A stretch of 64,000 bases of DNA, from the NCBI RefSeq assembly GCF_003293695.1, contig NZ_CP029556.1, forward strand, positions 1,560,001 through 1,624,000. The letters are read 5' to 3'. The notes under the pieces were generated by a model that saw only the letters and a list, made by a program, of their open reading frames with translations, was not told the DNA's origin and ran no database searches. This document shows, piece after piece, positions 9,264 through 17,676 of this stretch; the first letter of the stretch is position 1, and each line of letters starts with the position of its first letter. A program made the translations under genes and the position numbers. This DNA comes from Lysobacter oculi (GTDB taxonomy: Bacteria; Pseudomonadota; Gammaproteobacteria; Xanthomonadales; Xanthomonadaceae).

Positions 9264-11847
9264 CCAACACATCCTCTTGGGGCAGCGCGCGCAGGTTGTA
9301 GCGGCTGGCCATGCTGTAACCATAGGCGCCGGCGTCGGCGACGAGCATCACATCACCCTCGCCGGTCGCGGCCGGCAGCGCGCGGCCGTGGCCGAAGACA
9401 TCGCTGCTTTCGCAGATGGGCCCGACGACATCGAAATCCAGCGTCGCGTCATCGTCCAGGCGCGACAGGTTGCGGATGTCGTGGAAGGCGTCGTAGAGCG
9501 CCGGGCGGATCAGGGTGTTCATGCCGGCATCCAGGCCGACGCGACGCACGCCATCCTTCTCCACCACCTGGGTGACCGAGGCCAGCAACGCGCCGCATTG
9601 GGCGACGATGAAACGGCCCGGCTCGATGGCGATGGCGTAGCGCGGGAAGTCCGCCTTCACCGCCGTGAGCGCCTGTGTCCAGCCGGCGATGTCGAACTCG
9701 GCGTCGTCCGGCAGGTAGGGAATCGGCAGGCCGCCGCCGATGTCGAGCGTCTCCACCGTGCCGATGCCATCGGCGATGGTCGCCAGTTCCGCATGCACGC
9801 CGGCCCAGTGCGCGGGCGATTCGATGCCGCTGCCGAGGTGCGCATGCAGGCCGGTGATGCGCACGCCGAGCGCGCGGGCTTCGGCCAGGAATTCGTCGAG
9901 GCGCGACAGCGGCAGGCCGAACTTCGATTCGCTGCCGCCGGTGACCACTTTCGCGTGATGGCCATCGCCGCGACCGAGGTCGATGCGCAGCCACAGATTG
10001 CGACCGCGGAAGGTCTCCGGCCAATTGCGCAGCGCCTCCACGTTGTCCAGCGTGACCTGCACGCCGCGCGCGAACGCGTAGCGGTATTCCGCATGCGGCG
10101 CGAAGCTCGGCGTGAACAGCAGGCGCGACGGGTCGATGCCGGGCACCGCGTCGAACACGCGCCCCACTTCGCCACTCGACACGCATTCCAGCCCGAAGCC
10201 GAGCGCGTGGAGTTCCTGCAGCAGACGCGGATGCGAGTTGGCCTTGATCGCGAAATAGCGGCGGTCGACGGCTTCGATGGCGTTCAACTTTTCCGCCTGC
10301 GCGCGCAGCGTCGGCAGGTGGTAGACGTAGCGCGGCGTACCGGCCGAAGCGCATTCGACCAATGCATCGCGGCGCTGCTGCCACCACTTCGGCGCGCGCC
10401 GCTGTTCGCCGTCGTTGATCTGCTGCCAGCTGGGACCGAACACGCCGGCTTCGCGCACCGGCATCGCGCCGCTGCGGATCAGTTCGGCGTGGATATGCGG
10501 GATCAGCCCGTCGGCATCGGCCTCGTCGATCACGAAGGTCAGGTTGAGGTCGTTGGAAGACTGCGAGATCAGGTGCACGCGCTCCTGCCCGAACGTCGCC
10601 CACACGCCCGACAGCTTGTGCAGCAGCGAGCGCATACCGCGCCCGACCAGGGTGATCGCCGCGCACGGCGCGATGACCTTGACCCGGCAGACCTGCGCCA
10701 GATCCTCCGACAGGCGCGAGAGCACGTCGGTCGTCATCAGGTTCTCGCTCGGGTCGAGCGAGACGGTGACGTTGGTTTCCGACGAGCCGATCAGGTCCAC
10801 CGACAGGCCGTGGCGGCGAAAGCGCTCGAATACGTCGGCGAGGAAGCCGACCTGCTGCCACATCCCGATCGATTCCATCGACACCAGCACGATGCCGTTG
10901 CGCCGGCTGATCGCCTTGACGCCCGGCACGGTGGTCGCACTGGCCTCGATGCGGGTGCCGGGCAGTTCGACGCGTTCGGTATCGAGGATCGCCATCGGAA
11001 CGCGCGCGTCGCGACAGGGCGCGATGGCGCGCGGGTGCAGCACCTTGGCGCCGGTGGTGGCGATTTCCTGCGCTTCGGCGTAGTCGAGCCGCGCCAGCAG
11101 GCGGGCATCGGGCACGTCGCGCGGATTGGCGCTGAACATGCCGGGCACGTCGGTCCAGATCTCGACGCGGCGTGCATCCAGCAACGCGCCGAAATACGCG
11201 GCCGAAGTGTCCGAGCCACCGCGCCCGAGGATCGCGGTGCCGCCATCGGCGTGACGCGCGATGAAACCCTGGGTGATCAGCAGCCGCGTGGGCTGAGCGG
11301 CGAAACGCGTGCGGCGTTCGGCATCGCCCGCGCATTCGCAGTTGACCGACAGCCGCCTCGCCCAGTCGCTCTGGTTGGGCATGTCGATGGCGTCCAGCCA
11401 GTCGCGTGCATCACACCAGCCAAAGTCATGGCCCTGCGCGGCGAGATAGGCGGCGCCGAGCGTCGAAGACAGCAACTCGCCCTGCGCGAGCACCTCGGCC
11501 TGCCAGTCGTAGGGACGGTCGGCGGCGCGCGCATCGCCCGGCAACGCACGCAACGCGGCGAGGCGTTCGCCGAGGACGGCTTCGGCATCCAACCCGAGTT
11601 CTTCGGCGAATGCGCGGTGACGCGCTTCGAGCGCCTCCACGCGGGCGACCGCATCGCCCTCCCCCTGTGCAATGGCCTGCAGCTCGTTGGTCACGCCCGA
11701 CAGCGCGGATACCACCACCAGCACGCGTGCATCGCGGGCGCGTTCGGCGGCGATCCGGCCGATGTTGTCCCAGCGCGTGCGGCGGGAAACGCTGGTGCCA
11801 CCGAATTTCAGCACCACCCAGGGCGCCGCATTGGAGATGGACGACAT
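9256..11847 (-). CDS. lysAC: bifunctional aspartate kinase / diaminopimelate decarboxylase
   Basis: 863 residues in two joined enzymes. The N-terminal half (about residues 1-460) is aspartate kinase: KFGGTS at 14-19, GRGGSDTSA for substrate binding, and ACT-like regulatory segments (VSMESIGMWQQVGFL onward). The C-terminal half is the PLP-fold decarboxylase: the PLP lysine is in YFAIKAN, with HAHLGSGIE, DIGGGLP, IEPGR, CESSD carrying the catalytic Cys, and DAGAYG. It joins the first and last steps of lysine synthesis from aspartate and draws on meso-DAP, which is also a peptidoglycan precursor. The fusion is typical of Xanthomonadaceae. The ATG at 11847 has only a weak ribosome site, 44 bases from the divergent phzF-type start, leaving no room for a lysine riboswitch. 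Confidence 0.95.
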   Translation of the reverse strand: MSSISNAAPWVVLKFGGTSVSRRTRWDNIGRIAAERARDARVLVVVSALSGVTNELQAIAQGEGDAVARVEALEARHRAFAEELGLDAEAVLGERLAALRALPGDARAADRPYDWQAEVLAQGELLSSTLGAAYLAAQGHDFGWCDARDWLDAIDMPNQSDWARRLSVNCECAGDAERRTRFAAQPTRLLITQGFIARHADGGTAILGRGGSDTSAAYFGALLDARRVEIWTDVPGMFSANPRDVPDARLLARLDYAEAQEIATTGAKVLHPRAIAPCRDARVPMAILDTERVELPGTRIEASATTVPGVKAISRRNGIVLVSMESIGMWQQVGFLADVFERFRRHGLSVDLIGSSETNVTVSLDPSENLMTTDVLSRLSEDLAQVCRVKVIAPCAAITLVGRGMRSLLHKLSGVWATFGQERVHLISQSSNDLNLTFVIDEADADGLIPHIHAELIRSGAMPVREAGVFGPSWQQINDGEQRRAPKWWQQRRDALVECASAGTPRYVYHLPTLRAQAEKLNAIEAVDRRYFAIKANSHPRLLQELHALGFGLECVSSGEVGRVFDAVPGIDPSRLLFTPSFAPHAEYRYAFARGVQVTLDNVEALRNWPETFRGRNLWLRIDLGRGDGHHAKVVTGGSESKFGLPLSRLDEFLAEARALGVRITGLHAHLGSGIESPAHWAGVHAELATIADGIGTVETLDIGGGLPIPYLPDDAEFDIAGWTQALTAVKADFPRYAIAIEPGRFIVAQCGALLASVTQVVEKDGVRRVGLDAGMNTLIRPALYDAFHDIRNLSRLDDDATLDFDVVGPICESSDVFGHGRALPAATGEGDVMLVADAGAYGYSMASRYNLRALPQEDVLDD

Positions 11848-11891
11848 TAAAATGCCCGAATGCCAGTACCGCTGGCGACCACCGCATTCTA

Positions 11892-12785
11892 ATGACACAA
11901 CTCCCCCGCCGCCTGCGCGCCTACGTGCAGGCTGACGTGTTCGCCGACCGGCCCGGCGCCGGCAACCCGCTGGCCGTGGTGCTGGATGCCGAAGGCCTCT
12001 CCGACGACGACATGCAGGCCATCGCGCGCTGGACGCGACTGCCGGAAACCACCTTCGTGCTGCCGCCGGTCGATGCCGACACCAGCTATCGCCTGCGCAT
12101 CTTCAGCCCGCGCCGCGAGGTGCCGTTCGCCGGCCACCCGAGCGTCGGCACCGCGCACGCCGTGCTGGAAGCCGGGCTGGCCACGCCGCGCGACGGCCTG
12201 CTGGTGCAGGACGGCATCGCCGGCAAACTGCCGCTGCGCGTGCAGGGCGAAGGCGAAACCCGCACCATCGCCGTGCGCACGCCGCGCGCGTCGCTGATCG
12301 AAGCCGCCTCGCCCGATGACCCGCGCCTGGTCGCTGCGCTGGCCGGCCTGCCGCTCGGCGCATTGCCGCCGGCCTTGATGGAAGGCGGTCGCCGCTGGTG
12401 GCTGGTGGAAGTGGCGGACGAAGCCGCCCTGCGTGCCGCGACGCCCAACTGGGCCGCCATCGGCGAGCTGGCCGAGGCCACCGGGAGCATGGGTATCTGC
12501 GTGTTCGCGCGCAGCACCGACCCGGTCTATTACCTGGCCGTGCGCGCCTGGGTGGGCGCACCCGCGCAGTTCGAGGATGCGGCTTCGGGGGCGGCCAACG
12601 CGACCCTGGCCGCGTGGCTGGCGATGCGCGACGCGCTGCCCGGCGACAGCGGCTTCTACCGCATCAGCCAGGGCCGCGAAGTCGGCCACGACGCGATCAT
12701 CGAACTCACCGTCGACGCCGACGGCCATGTCTGGTCCGGCGGCCGCGTGACCAGCGTGGTGCGCGGCGATCTGGACTGGCGCTGA
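11892..12785 (+). CDS. PhzF family isomerase/epimerase
   Basis: 297 residues starting MTQLPRRLRAYVQADVFAD. FADRPGAGNPLAVVLDA near the start, PLPETTFVLPP-like sequence, and the RIFSPRREVPFAGHPSVGTAH block at residues 67-90 are PhzF hallmarks; the second half repeats the fold with FARSTDPVYYLAVR and FEDAASGAANATLA. Members are soluble dimers that catalyse proton shifts or epimerisations. PhzF itself acts in phenazine synthesis, but no phz genes are here, so the substrate is unknown. The glutamate of the first motif in other members appears as the ETTF segment. A strong bidirectional terminator follows. Confidence 0.93.
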   Translation: MTQLPRRLRAYVQADVFADRPGAGNPLAVVLDAEGLSDDDMQAIARWTRLPETTFVLPPVDADTSYRLRIFSPRREVPFAGHPSVGTAHAVLEAGLATPRDGLLVQDGIAGKLPLRVQGEGETRTIAVRTPRASLIEAASPDDPRLVAALAGLPLGALPPALMEGGRRWWLVEVADEAALRAATPNWAAIGELAEATGSMGICVFARSTDPVYYLAVRAWVGAPAQFEDAASGAANATLAAWLAMRDALPGDSGFYRISQGREVGHDAIIELTVDADGHVWSGGRVTSVVRGDLDWR

Positions 12786-12813
12786 GCGCTGACGAAGCCA
12801 CATCCCCAAAAAG

Positions 12814-12837
12814 AAAGGGCGCCCGAGGGCGCCCTTT
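12814..12837. terminator. bidirectional intrinsic terminator between phzF-type gene and glycine-zipper gene
   Basis: An 11-bp perfect stem (aaagggcgccc / gggcgcccttt, 2-nt gap) stands between the two convergent genes. Read on the minus strand it is followed by CTTTTTGG, so it is strongest for the glycine-zipper gene. Confidence 0.85.
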
Positions 12838-12859
12838 GCATGCGTGGCGATGAAGCCGG

Positions 12860-13579
12860 TTACTGCGGCGTCACGTCCACGCGGACGCGGACGCGCTGGC
12901 CCGGGTCGTAGTTCATCCGCGAGGTGTAGCGGCGGCCGTTGTATTCGTAGGTGACGTCGAAAGCGTCGGCGGCATTGCCGTAGCGGGCGTTGTTGTAGCC
13001 ACCGTTGACCGGCACCGGGTCGCAGACGGTGACCTGGCCCTGCTGGCGTTGGCGCTGGCCCTGGTCGTAGATGCTGCCGCCGACCTGGCTGCCGACCATC
13101 GAGCCGATGGCGGAGGTCGCATAGCGCGCGGAGCCGCCACCGACCTGGCTGCCGAGCACCGCGCCGACCACGCCGCCGACCACACTGGCCACGTTGCGGC
13201 CGGTCTGCGAGCCGCCGCCGTAGCCGTTCGGGTAGCCGTTGTTCGGATAGCCATTGTTGTAGCCACCGTTGTTGTAGCCGTTCGGGTACGTGCGGTTGCC
13301 GTAGCGGTCCACGTAGCCGTCGTTGCGGCTGTAGCAGCGCTGGCCCTGCTCGCCGTAGCCGTTCGCGGCATAGCCGCCGCCGGGCACGCGCACCACGTTG
13401 ATCACGCGGGCGTAGTCGTACTGGGCGTTGCCGTTGTCGTAGCCGGGAGAGGTCTGCGGGTAACCGGTTTGCGGATAACCGGACTGCGGGTCGGCCAGCT
13501 GCAGGCTCTGCGCCGAGGCGGTGCAGGCGAACATGCCGGCCAGGCCGAGCGCGATCAGGGAGGTGGAAAGACGCTTCAT
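12860..13579 (-). CDS. secreted glycine-zipper 2TM domain protein
   Basis: 239 residues from the ATG at 13579 with a clear signal peptide ending ACTASAQ. Residues about 30-125 are low-complexity and rich in Tyr, Asn, Pro and Gly, with repeated NGY/NNGYPNGY units. The segment VASVVGGVVGAVLGSQVGGGSARYATSAIGSMVGSQVGG (about 130-168) is a glycine-zipper double helix, as in the rickettsial 17-kDa antigen and SlyB-type outer-membrane proteins. The C-terminal part has paired Cys (RCYSRN and TVCDP) and a Tyr/Arg-rich strand pattern. No lipobox cysteine is seen, so it is probably periplasmic or outer-membrane associated. Function unknown. Confidence 0.85.
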   Translation of the reverse strand: MKRLSTSLIALGLAGMFACTASAQSLQLADPQSGYPQTGYPQTSPGYDNGNAQYDYARVINVVRVPGGGYAANGYGEQGQRCYSRNDGYVDRYGNRTYPNGYNNGGYNNGYPNNGYPNGYGGGSQTGRNVASVVGGVVGAVLGSQVGGGSARYATSAIGSMVGSQVGGSIYDQGQRQRQQGQVTVCDPVPVNGGYNNARYGNAADAFDVTYEYNGRRYTSRMNYDPGQRVRVRVDVTPQ

Positions 13580-13843
13580 GGTGGTGCCCCCTCGCCGGGA
13601 ATCGGCGGACGGCGACACCATGCGCACATATCGGTAAAGACGTGCTGAATTCGCACCCGGCGCTCGCCGCGTGTTGCCGGCCATTCACCCGCAAAGGCAG
13701 CGCCCGGGCACCCATCCGCGTCGCAGCGTATGCTCCAAGGACCGCCATGACCGCCCGCCGAGCGCCGTCGCTCGTGGGTTTCGCGCTTGAGTCGCGGACG
13801 ACCATGACGTCCCAGTCACCTCTTGCATGAAGGAGACGGACGC

Positions 13844-15889
13844 ATGTCCTACGGTACAGAAGCCATCCGCAACATCGCCCTCGCGGGCCACCCCGGCGCC
13901 GGCAAGACCACCCTGTTCGAAGCCCTGCTGCATGCCGGCGGCGCCCTCTCCACGGCAGGCAGCATCGAGCGCGGCAATACCGTGTCCGACTTCGATGCCA
14001 TCGAGAAAGAGCGCGGCCACTCCATCGACTGCGCGATCGCCAGCACCGACCACGCCGGCATCCACGTCAACCTGATCGACACCCCCGGCTACCCGGATTT
14101 CCGCGGCCCGGCGCTGTCTGCGCTGGCGGCGGTGGAAACGCTGGCGGTGGTGGTCGATGCCGATTCCGGCGTCGAATACGGCACCCGGCGGATGATGGAT
14201 TACGCCAAGGCGCGCGGCCTGTGCCGCGTCATCGTCGTCAACAAGATCGACCACGGCGGCGACCTGGCCGGCTTGATGGAATCGCTGCGCGAGAACTTCG
14301 GCCCGGAAGTGCTGCCGCTCAACCTGCCGGCCGATGGCGGCGCGAACGTCATCGACTGCTTCGGCAACCGCGATGGCACGAGTGACCTGGGCCCGGTCGC
14401 GGACTGGCACCAGCGCATCATCGACCAGGTGGTGGAGGTCAATGAAAAGGTCATGGACCGCTACCTCGACCTGGGCGAAGGCGGCCTGTCCGGGCAGGAG
14501 CTGCACGACGCCTTCGAGCAATGCCTGCGCGAGGGCCATCTGGTGCCGGTCTGTTTCGTGTCGGCGCGCTCCGGGGCCGGCGTGCGCGAGCTGCTCGACA
14601 TCGCCGAAACGCTGCTGCCGCACCCGGGCGAAGGCAATCCGCCGGAGTTCCGCAAGGGCACGGGCGAAGCCGCCTGTCCCCTCTTCCCCACGCCCGACGC
14701 CGCCGCGCACGTGATCGCCGACGTGTTCAAGATCGTGCACGACCCCTTTGTCGGCAAGCTGGCGGTGTTCCGGGTCTACCAGGGCACGTTGAAGCCGGAT
14801 TCCCAACTGTTCGTGGATGACGGGCGCAAGCCGTTCAAGGTCGCGCACCTCTACAAGATGAAGGGCAAGGAGCATGTCGAGGTGACGCAGGCGGTGCCCG
14901 GCGACATCGCCGCGGTCGCCAAGATCGACGAGCTGCATTTCGATGCGGTGCTGCACGACTCGCACGACGAGGACCACATCCACCTGAAACCGCTGGATTT
15001 CCCGCGCCCGATGTTCGGCCTGGCGGTCGAGCCGGCCAGCAAGGGGCAGGAGCAGAAGCTCGCCATCGCGCTGCACAAGCTGTCGGAGGAGGACCCGGCG
15101 TTCGTGGTCGAGCACAACGACGAGACCCACGAGACGGTGATCCGCGGCCTGTCCGACCTGCACCTGCGCGTGCAGCTGCAGCGGCTGAAGGACCGCTTCG
15201 GGGTGGAAGTGGTGAGTCACCCGCCACGCATCGCCTATCGCGAAACGGTGCGGCAGAAGGCCGAAGGGCATCATCGCCACAAGAAGCAGACCGGCGGCGC
15301 CGGGCAGTTCGGCGAGGTGTTCCTGCGGGTGGAACCGTTGCCGCGCGGCGGCGGTTTCGAGTTCGTGGACGAGGTGAAGGGCGGCGTGATTCCCGGCCAG
15401 TTCCTGCCGGCGGTGGAGAAAGGCGTGCGCCAGGTGCTGTCCAGCGGCGCGGTCGCCGGCTACCCGATGCAGGACGTGCGCGTGGTGGTCTATGACGGCA
15501 AGCACCACCCGGTCGACAGCAAGGAGATCGCTTTCGTCGCGGCGGGGCGCAAGGCCTTCCTCGATGCCATCGCCAAGGCCGAGGCGCAGGTGCTGGAGCC
15601 GATCGTGGAGCTGGAAGTCAGCGCACCGGAAACGCACATGGGCGACATCAGCGGCGGACTGGCCGGCAAGCGCGCGCGCATCCACGGCACCGACAGCACG
15701 CGCGGCGGCGAAATCCTGGTCAAGGCGCAGGTGCCGCTGTCCGAGCTGGAGGGCTATGCCACCGAGCTGAAATCCGCCACTGCCGGACGCGGCCGTTACG
15801 CGCTGGATTTCAGCCATTACGAGCCGGTGCCGGCGCCCGTGCAGCAGCGCTTGGTCCAGGCCTGGCGCCCCCACCCCGAGGACGACTGA
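13844..15889 (+). CDS. elongation factor G-like translational GTPase (EF-G paralogue)
   Basis: 681 residues from the ATG at 13844, which has AAGGAG nine bases upstream. G-motifs are present: GHPGAGKTT (residues 15-23), DTPGYPDFRG (G3), NKID (G4) and SARSG (G5). Domains II to V follow in EF-G order, ending with SELEGYATELKSATAGRGRYALDFSHYEPVP, the domain IV-V block. The switch I region (SIERGNTVSDFDAIEKERGHSIDCAI) has VSDF and ERGHSI where canonical FusA has MDWMEQERERGITI. Some residues around 170-230 and the His-rich HHRHKKQTGGAGQFG also differ from FusA. This is therefore a paralogue, not the main elongation factor; no rpsL/rpsG/tuf neighbours are present. Its exact role on the ribosome is unknown. 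Confidence 0.9.
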   Translation: MSYGTEAIRNIALAGHPGAGKTTLFEALLHAGGALSTAGSIERGNTVSDFDAIEKERGHSIDCAIASTDHAGIHVNLIDTPGYPDFRGPALSALAAVETLAVVVDADSGVEYGTRRMMDYAKARGLCRVIVVNKIDHGGDLAGLMESLRENFGPEVLPLNLPADGGANVIDCFGNRDGTSDLGPVADWHQRIIDQVVEVNEKVMDRYLDLGEGGLSGQELHDAFEQCLREGHLVPVCFVSARSGAGVRELLDIAETLLPHPGEGNPPEFRKGTGEAACPLFPTPDAAAHVIADVFKIVHDPFVGKLAVFRVYQGTLKPDSQLFVDDGRKPFKVAHLYKMKGKEHVEVTQAVPGDIAAVAKIDELHFDAVLHDSHDEDHIHLKPLDFPRPMFGLAVEPASKGQEQKLAIALHKLSEEDPAFVVEHNDETHETVIRGLSDLHLRVQLQRLKDRFGVEVVSHPPRIAYRETVRQKAEGHHRHKKQTGGAGQFGEVFLRVEPLPRGGGFEFVDEVKGGVIPGQFLPAVEKGVRQVLSSGAVAGYPMQDVRVVVYDGKHHPVDSKEIAFVAAGRKAFLDAIAKAEAQVLEPIVELEVSAPETHMGDISGGLAGKRARIHGTDSTRGGEILVKAQVPLSELEGYATELKSATAGRGRYALDFSHYEPVPAPVQQRLVQAWRPHPEDD

Positions 15890-15912
15890 CCGCCCCGCCG
15901 CCCGGGTGCGCG

Positions 15913-15971
15913 AAAAACCCCTGAAAAACCCGCTAAAAACCCTTGGCGCGGCGCTTTGATTGCAATACATT
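15913..15971 (+). promoter_or_regulatory. promoter of the HU gene with three phased A-tracts
   Basis: Three A5 tracts start at 15913, 15924 and 15935, exactly 11 bases apart. They are followed by a -35-like TTGGCG (15943-15948), a 17-bp spacer and a -10-like TACATT (15966-15971). In DNA this GC-rich, helically phased A-tracts would bend the helix or act as an UP element. Confidence 0.6.
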
Positions 15972-16025
15972 GGGCTGCCGGCGATGACCGCGCATCATTC
16001 CAATCCACTGAGGAACGTGAAACCC

Positions 16026-16421
16026 ATGGCCATGAAGAAAGCCGCCAAGAAGCCTGCAGCCAAGGCGCCTGCCAAAGCCGCTCCGAAAGCTGCCCCCAAA
16101 GCGATGAAGCCGATCAAGGACGCGTTGAGCAAGTCCGCGCTGGTCGCCCACCTCGCCGAGTTCACCGGCGTCGCCGCCAAAGACGTGCGCAACGTCATCG
16201 CCGCACTGGAAAGCACCGTGCACGCTTCGGTGAGCAAGAAGGGCGCTGGCTCCTTCACCATGCCGGGCCTGTTCAAGATCTCCGCCACCGAAGTGCCGGC
16301 GCGTCCGGCGCGCAAGGGCATCAACCCGTTCACCAAGGAAGAGGTCACGTTCAAGGCCCGTCCGAAGTCGGTGAAGGTCAAGGTCCGTCCGCTGAAGAAG
16401 CTGAAGGACGCCGCTGCCTGA
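16026..16421 (+). CDS. HU family DNA-binding protein with Lys/Ala-rich N-terminal tail
   Basis: 131 residues. Residues 1-28 form a histone H1-like tail of Lys, Ala and Pro. The HU fold follows: helices from KDALSKSALVAHLAEFTGV, FTMPGLFKISATEV, the DNA-binding arm RPARKGINPFTKEEVTFKARP (about 93-113) and a basic end. Standard HU has about 90 residues, so the tail is the main addition. It should bend and compact DNA in the nucleoid. The start at 16026 has GAGGAA ten bases upstream; an ATG two codons on (16032) is an alternative. A strong terminator follows, so it is probably a single-gene unit. A SET-domain protein lies 2.7 kb away. Confidence 0.92.
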   Translation: MAMKKAAKKPAAKAPAKAAPKAAPKAMKPIKDALSKSALVAHLAEFTGVAAKDVRNVIAALESTVHASVSKKGAGSFTMPGLFKISATEVPARPARKGINPFTKEEVTFKARPKSVKVKVRPLKKLKDAAA

Positions 16422-16461
16422 TCCCGATCGCCTGCGTCCGTCGCAGGCATCACAGGTACGC

Positions 16462-16492
16462 AACCGGGGCCCGCAAGGGCTCCGGTTTTTTT
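16462..16492 (+). terminator. intrinsic terminator after the HU gene
   Basis: aaccggggccc / gggctccggtt form an 11-bp stem with one mismatch and a GCAA tetraloop, followed by a run of seven T. Confidence 0.93.
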
Positions 16493-16580
16493 ATGCCTGC
16501 TTTTTGCGTGCATTGATGCCGCCGCTTCACGCCCGGCGCACAGTCGCGCGGCAGCATCGCTCCATTGCAGGAGGAGTTGG

Positions 16581-17165
16581 ATGATGCCGCGTCGTCGCAC
16601 ACGCGCTCTGGCGAAAACATGGCAGCGGCTGCTGCTCGTGATGCTGCTCGCGTTCGTCGCGTGGTACGGCTGGCGGCAGCCCTGGGCCATCGCGATGCGC
16701 GAAGTCTGGCAGCTGTCGCGGATGCCCGCGCCCGATGCCTTGCCGGTGCCGGTGCATGGCGTCAGGGCGCGTCACATCGCCGACACCTGGGGTGGCGCAC
16801 GCAGTGGCGGACGCAAGCATCAGGGCGTCGACATCTTCGCGCCGCGCGGCACGCCGGTGGCCAGCACCACGCATGGCGTCATCGCGCGCACCGGCGACTA
16901 CGGGCTCGGTGGCCGGCAGGTGTGGATCATCGGCCCCGGCGGTGAGCGTCACTACTACGCGCACCTGGACAGCATCGCGCCGGGCATCGCGCGCTTCGGT
17001 CGCGTGACACCGGGCACGTTGATCGGATTCGTCGGCGACAGCGGCAATGCGCGCGGCACGCCGACGCATCTTCATTACGGCCTCTATGCCGCTTCGGGTG
17101 CGCACAACCCGTGGCCCCTGCTGCAGGCCGGCGCCCGGCGCGACACGCCGACCGCGACCCGCTGA
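16581..17165 (+). CDS. membrane-anchored M23 (LytM) family metallopeptidase
   Basis: 194 residues with a basic N-terminus and one hydrophobic anchor at about residues 17-30. The M23 domain has all expected zinc ligands: H80 and D84 in HQGVDIFAP, and H165 in HLHYG, with H163 and HYYAHLD completing the active site. Members cut peptide cross-links in peptidoglycan or act as activators of amidases when degenerate; this one keeps the catalytic residues. The ATG at 16581 follows GGAGGAG; the second codon is also ATG. It is followed on the same strand by a membrane protein and two lipoproteins. Confidence 0.92.
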   Translation: MMPRRRTRALAKTWQRLLLVMLLAFVAWYGWRQPWAIAMREVWQLSRMPAPDALPVPVHGVRARHIADTWGGARSGGRKHQGVDIFAPRGTPVASTTHGVIARTGDYGLGGRQVWIIGPGGERHYYAHLDSIAPGIARFGRVTPGTLIGFVGDSGNARGTPTHLHYGLYAASGAHNPWPLLQAGARRDTPTATR

Positions 17166-17228
17166 AGCCGCCTCCATACGCACGCTCGACATGCGCGCGA
17201 TAGCATCTCCCCACTGACCGGAGGTGCC

Positions 17229-17654
17229 ATGGACAAGCGGTTCTGGATTTGCGGCGCGGTGATGAGTGTCGCCGCGATGGTGCTGGATTTCTTCATCCAC
17301 GGACTGCTGTTGCAGGCCGACTACGCCGCGCTGGTGCCTTCGGGTTTCGTGCGCGGGCCTGACGCCGGCGCACGATTCCTGCCGTGGATGCTGCTGGCGC
17401 ATGTCGGCATCGGCTTCGGCCTGACCGCGCTCTATCGCGCCTTCCACCCCTCACCTACCAGCGACGTGCGGCAGGGCCTGCGTTTCGGCGCGCTGATGGC
17501 GCTGGCCGCGACCATCCCCGGCTACCTCATCTATTACGCGGTTCAGCCATGGCCGGCGATGCTGGTTCTGAAGCAGGTGCTGTTCTCGACCACGGCGATG
17601 TTGCTGCTGGGCCTGCTGCTTGCATGGCTGCAGCCACGCCGGCGCGTGTTGTGA
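17229..17654 (+). CDS. small integral membrane protein of unknown function
   Basis: 141 residues with about four predicted membrane helices (roughly 8-28, 52-72, 85-105 and 112-132). It starts MDKRFWICGAVMSVAAMVLDF after a good GGAGGT site. I do not recognise the family with certainty. Conserved-looking features are the His in the first helix pair (FFIHGLLL), YAALV and PGYLIYYAVQPWP. The next gene starts 22 bases after the stop, so co-transcription with the lipoproteins is likely. There is no catalytic motif. Confidence 0.72.
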   Translation: MDKRFWICGAVMSVAAMVLDFFIHGLLLQADYAALVPSGFVRGPDAGARFLPWMLLAHVGIGFGLTALYRAFHPSPTSDVRQGLRFGALMALAATIPGYLIYYAVQPWPAMLVLKQVLFSTTAMLLLGLLLAWLQPRRRVL

Positions 17655-17676
17655 ACCCGATGCGAGGTGTGATGCG

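Noticed and set aside
9067..11850. Very long open frame on the plus strand opposite lysAC
   Set aside because: It is the antisense shadow of a GC-rich gene: Arg/His/Gly/Ala-rich, no family motifs, and the minus-strand protein is a clear two-domain enzyme.
11848..11891. Lysine riboswitch upstream of lysAC
   Set aside because: Only 44 bases separate the two divergent start codons, and just a 5-bp hairpin (gccag/ctggc) is visible next to them; this is far too short for a lysine riboswitch.
15912..15940. 11-base repeats as iterons of an origin or CRISPR-like repeats
   Set aside because: Only three short A-tract units, no longer conserved repeat or spacers, and they sit directly at a promoter.
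13685..15970. 761-codon open frame on the minus strand opposite the EF-G paralogue
   Set aside because: Shadow frame with no domain pattern; the plus strand carries all G-motifs and a good ribosome site.
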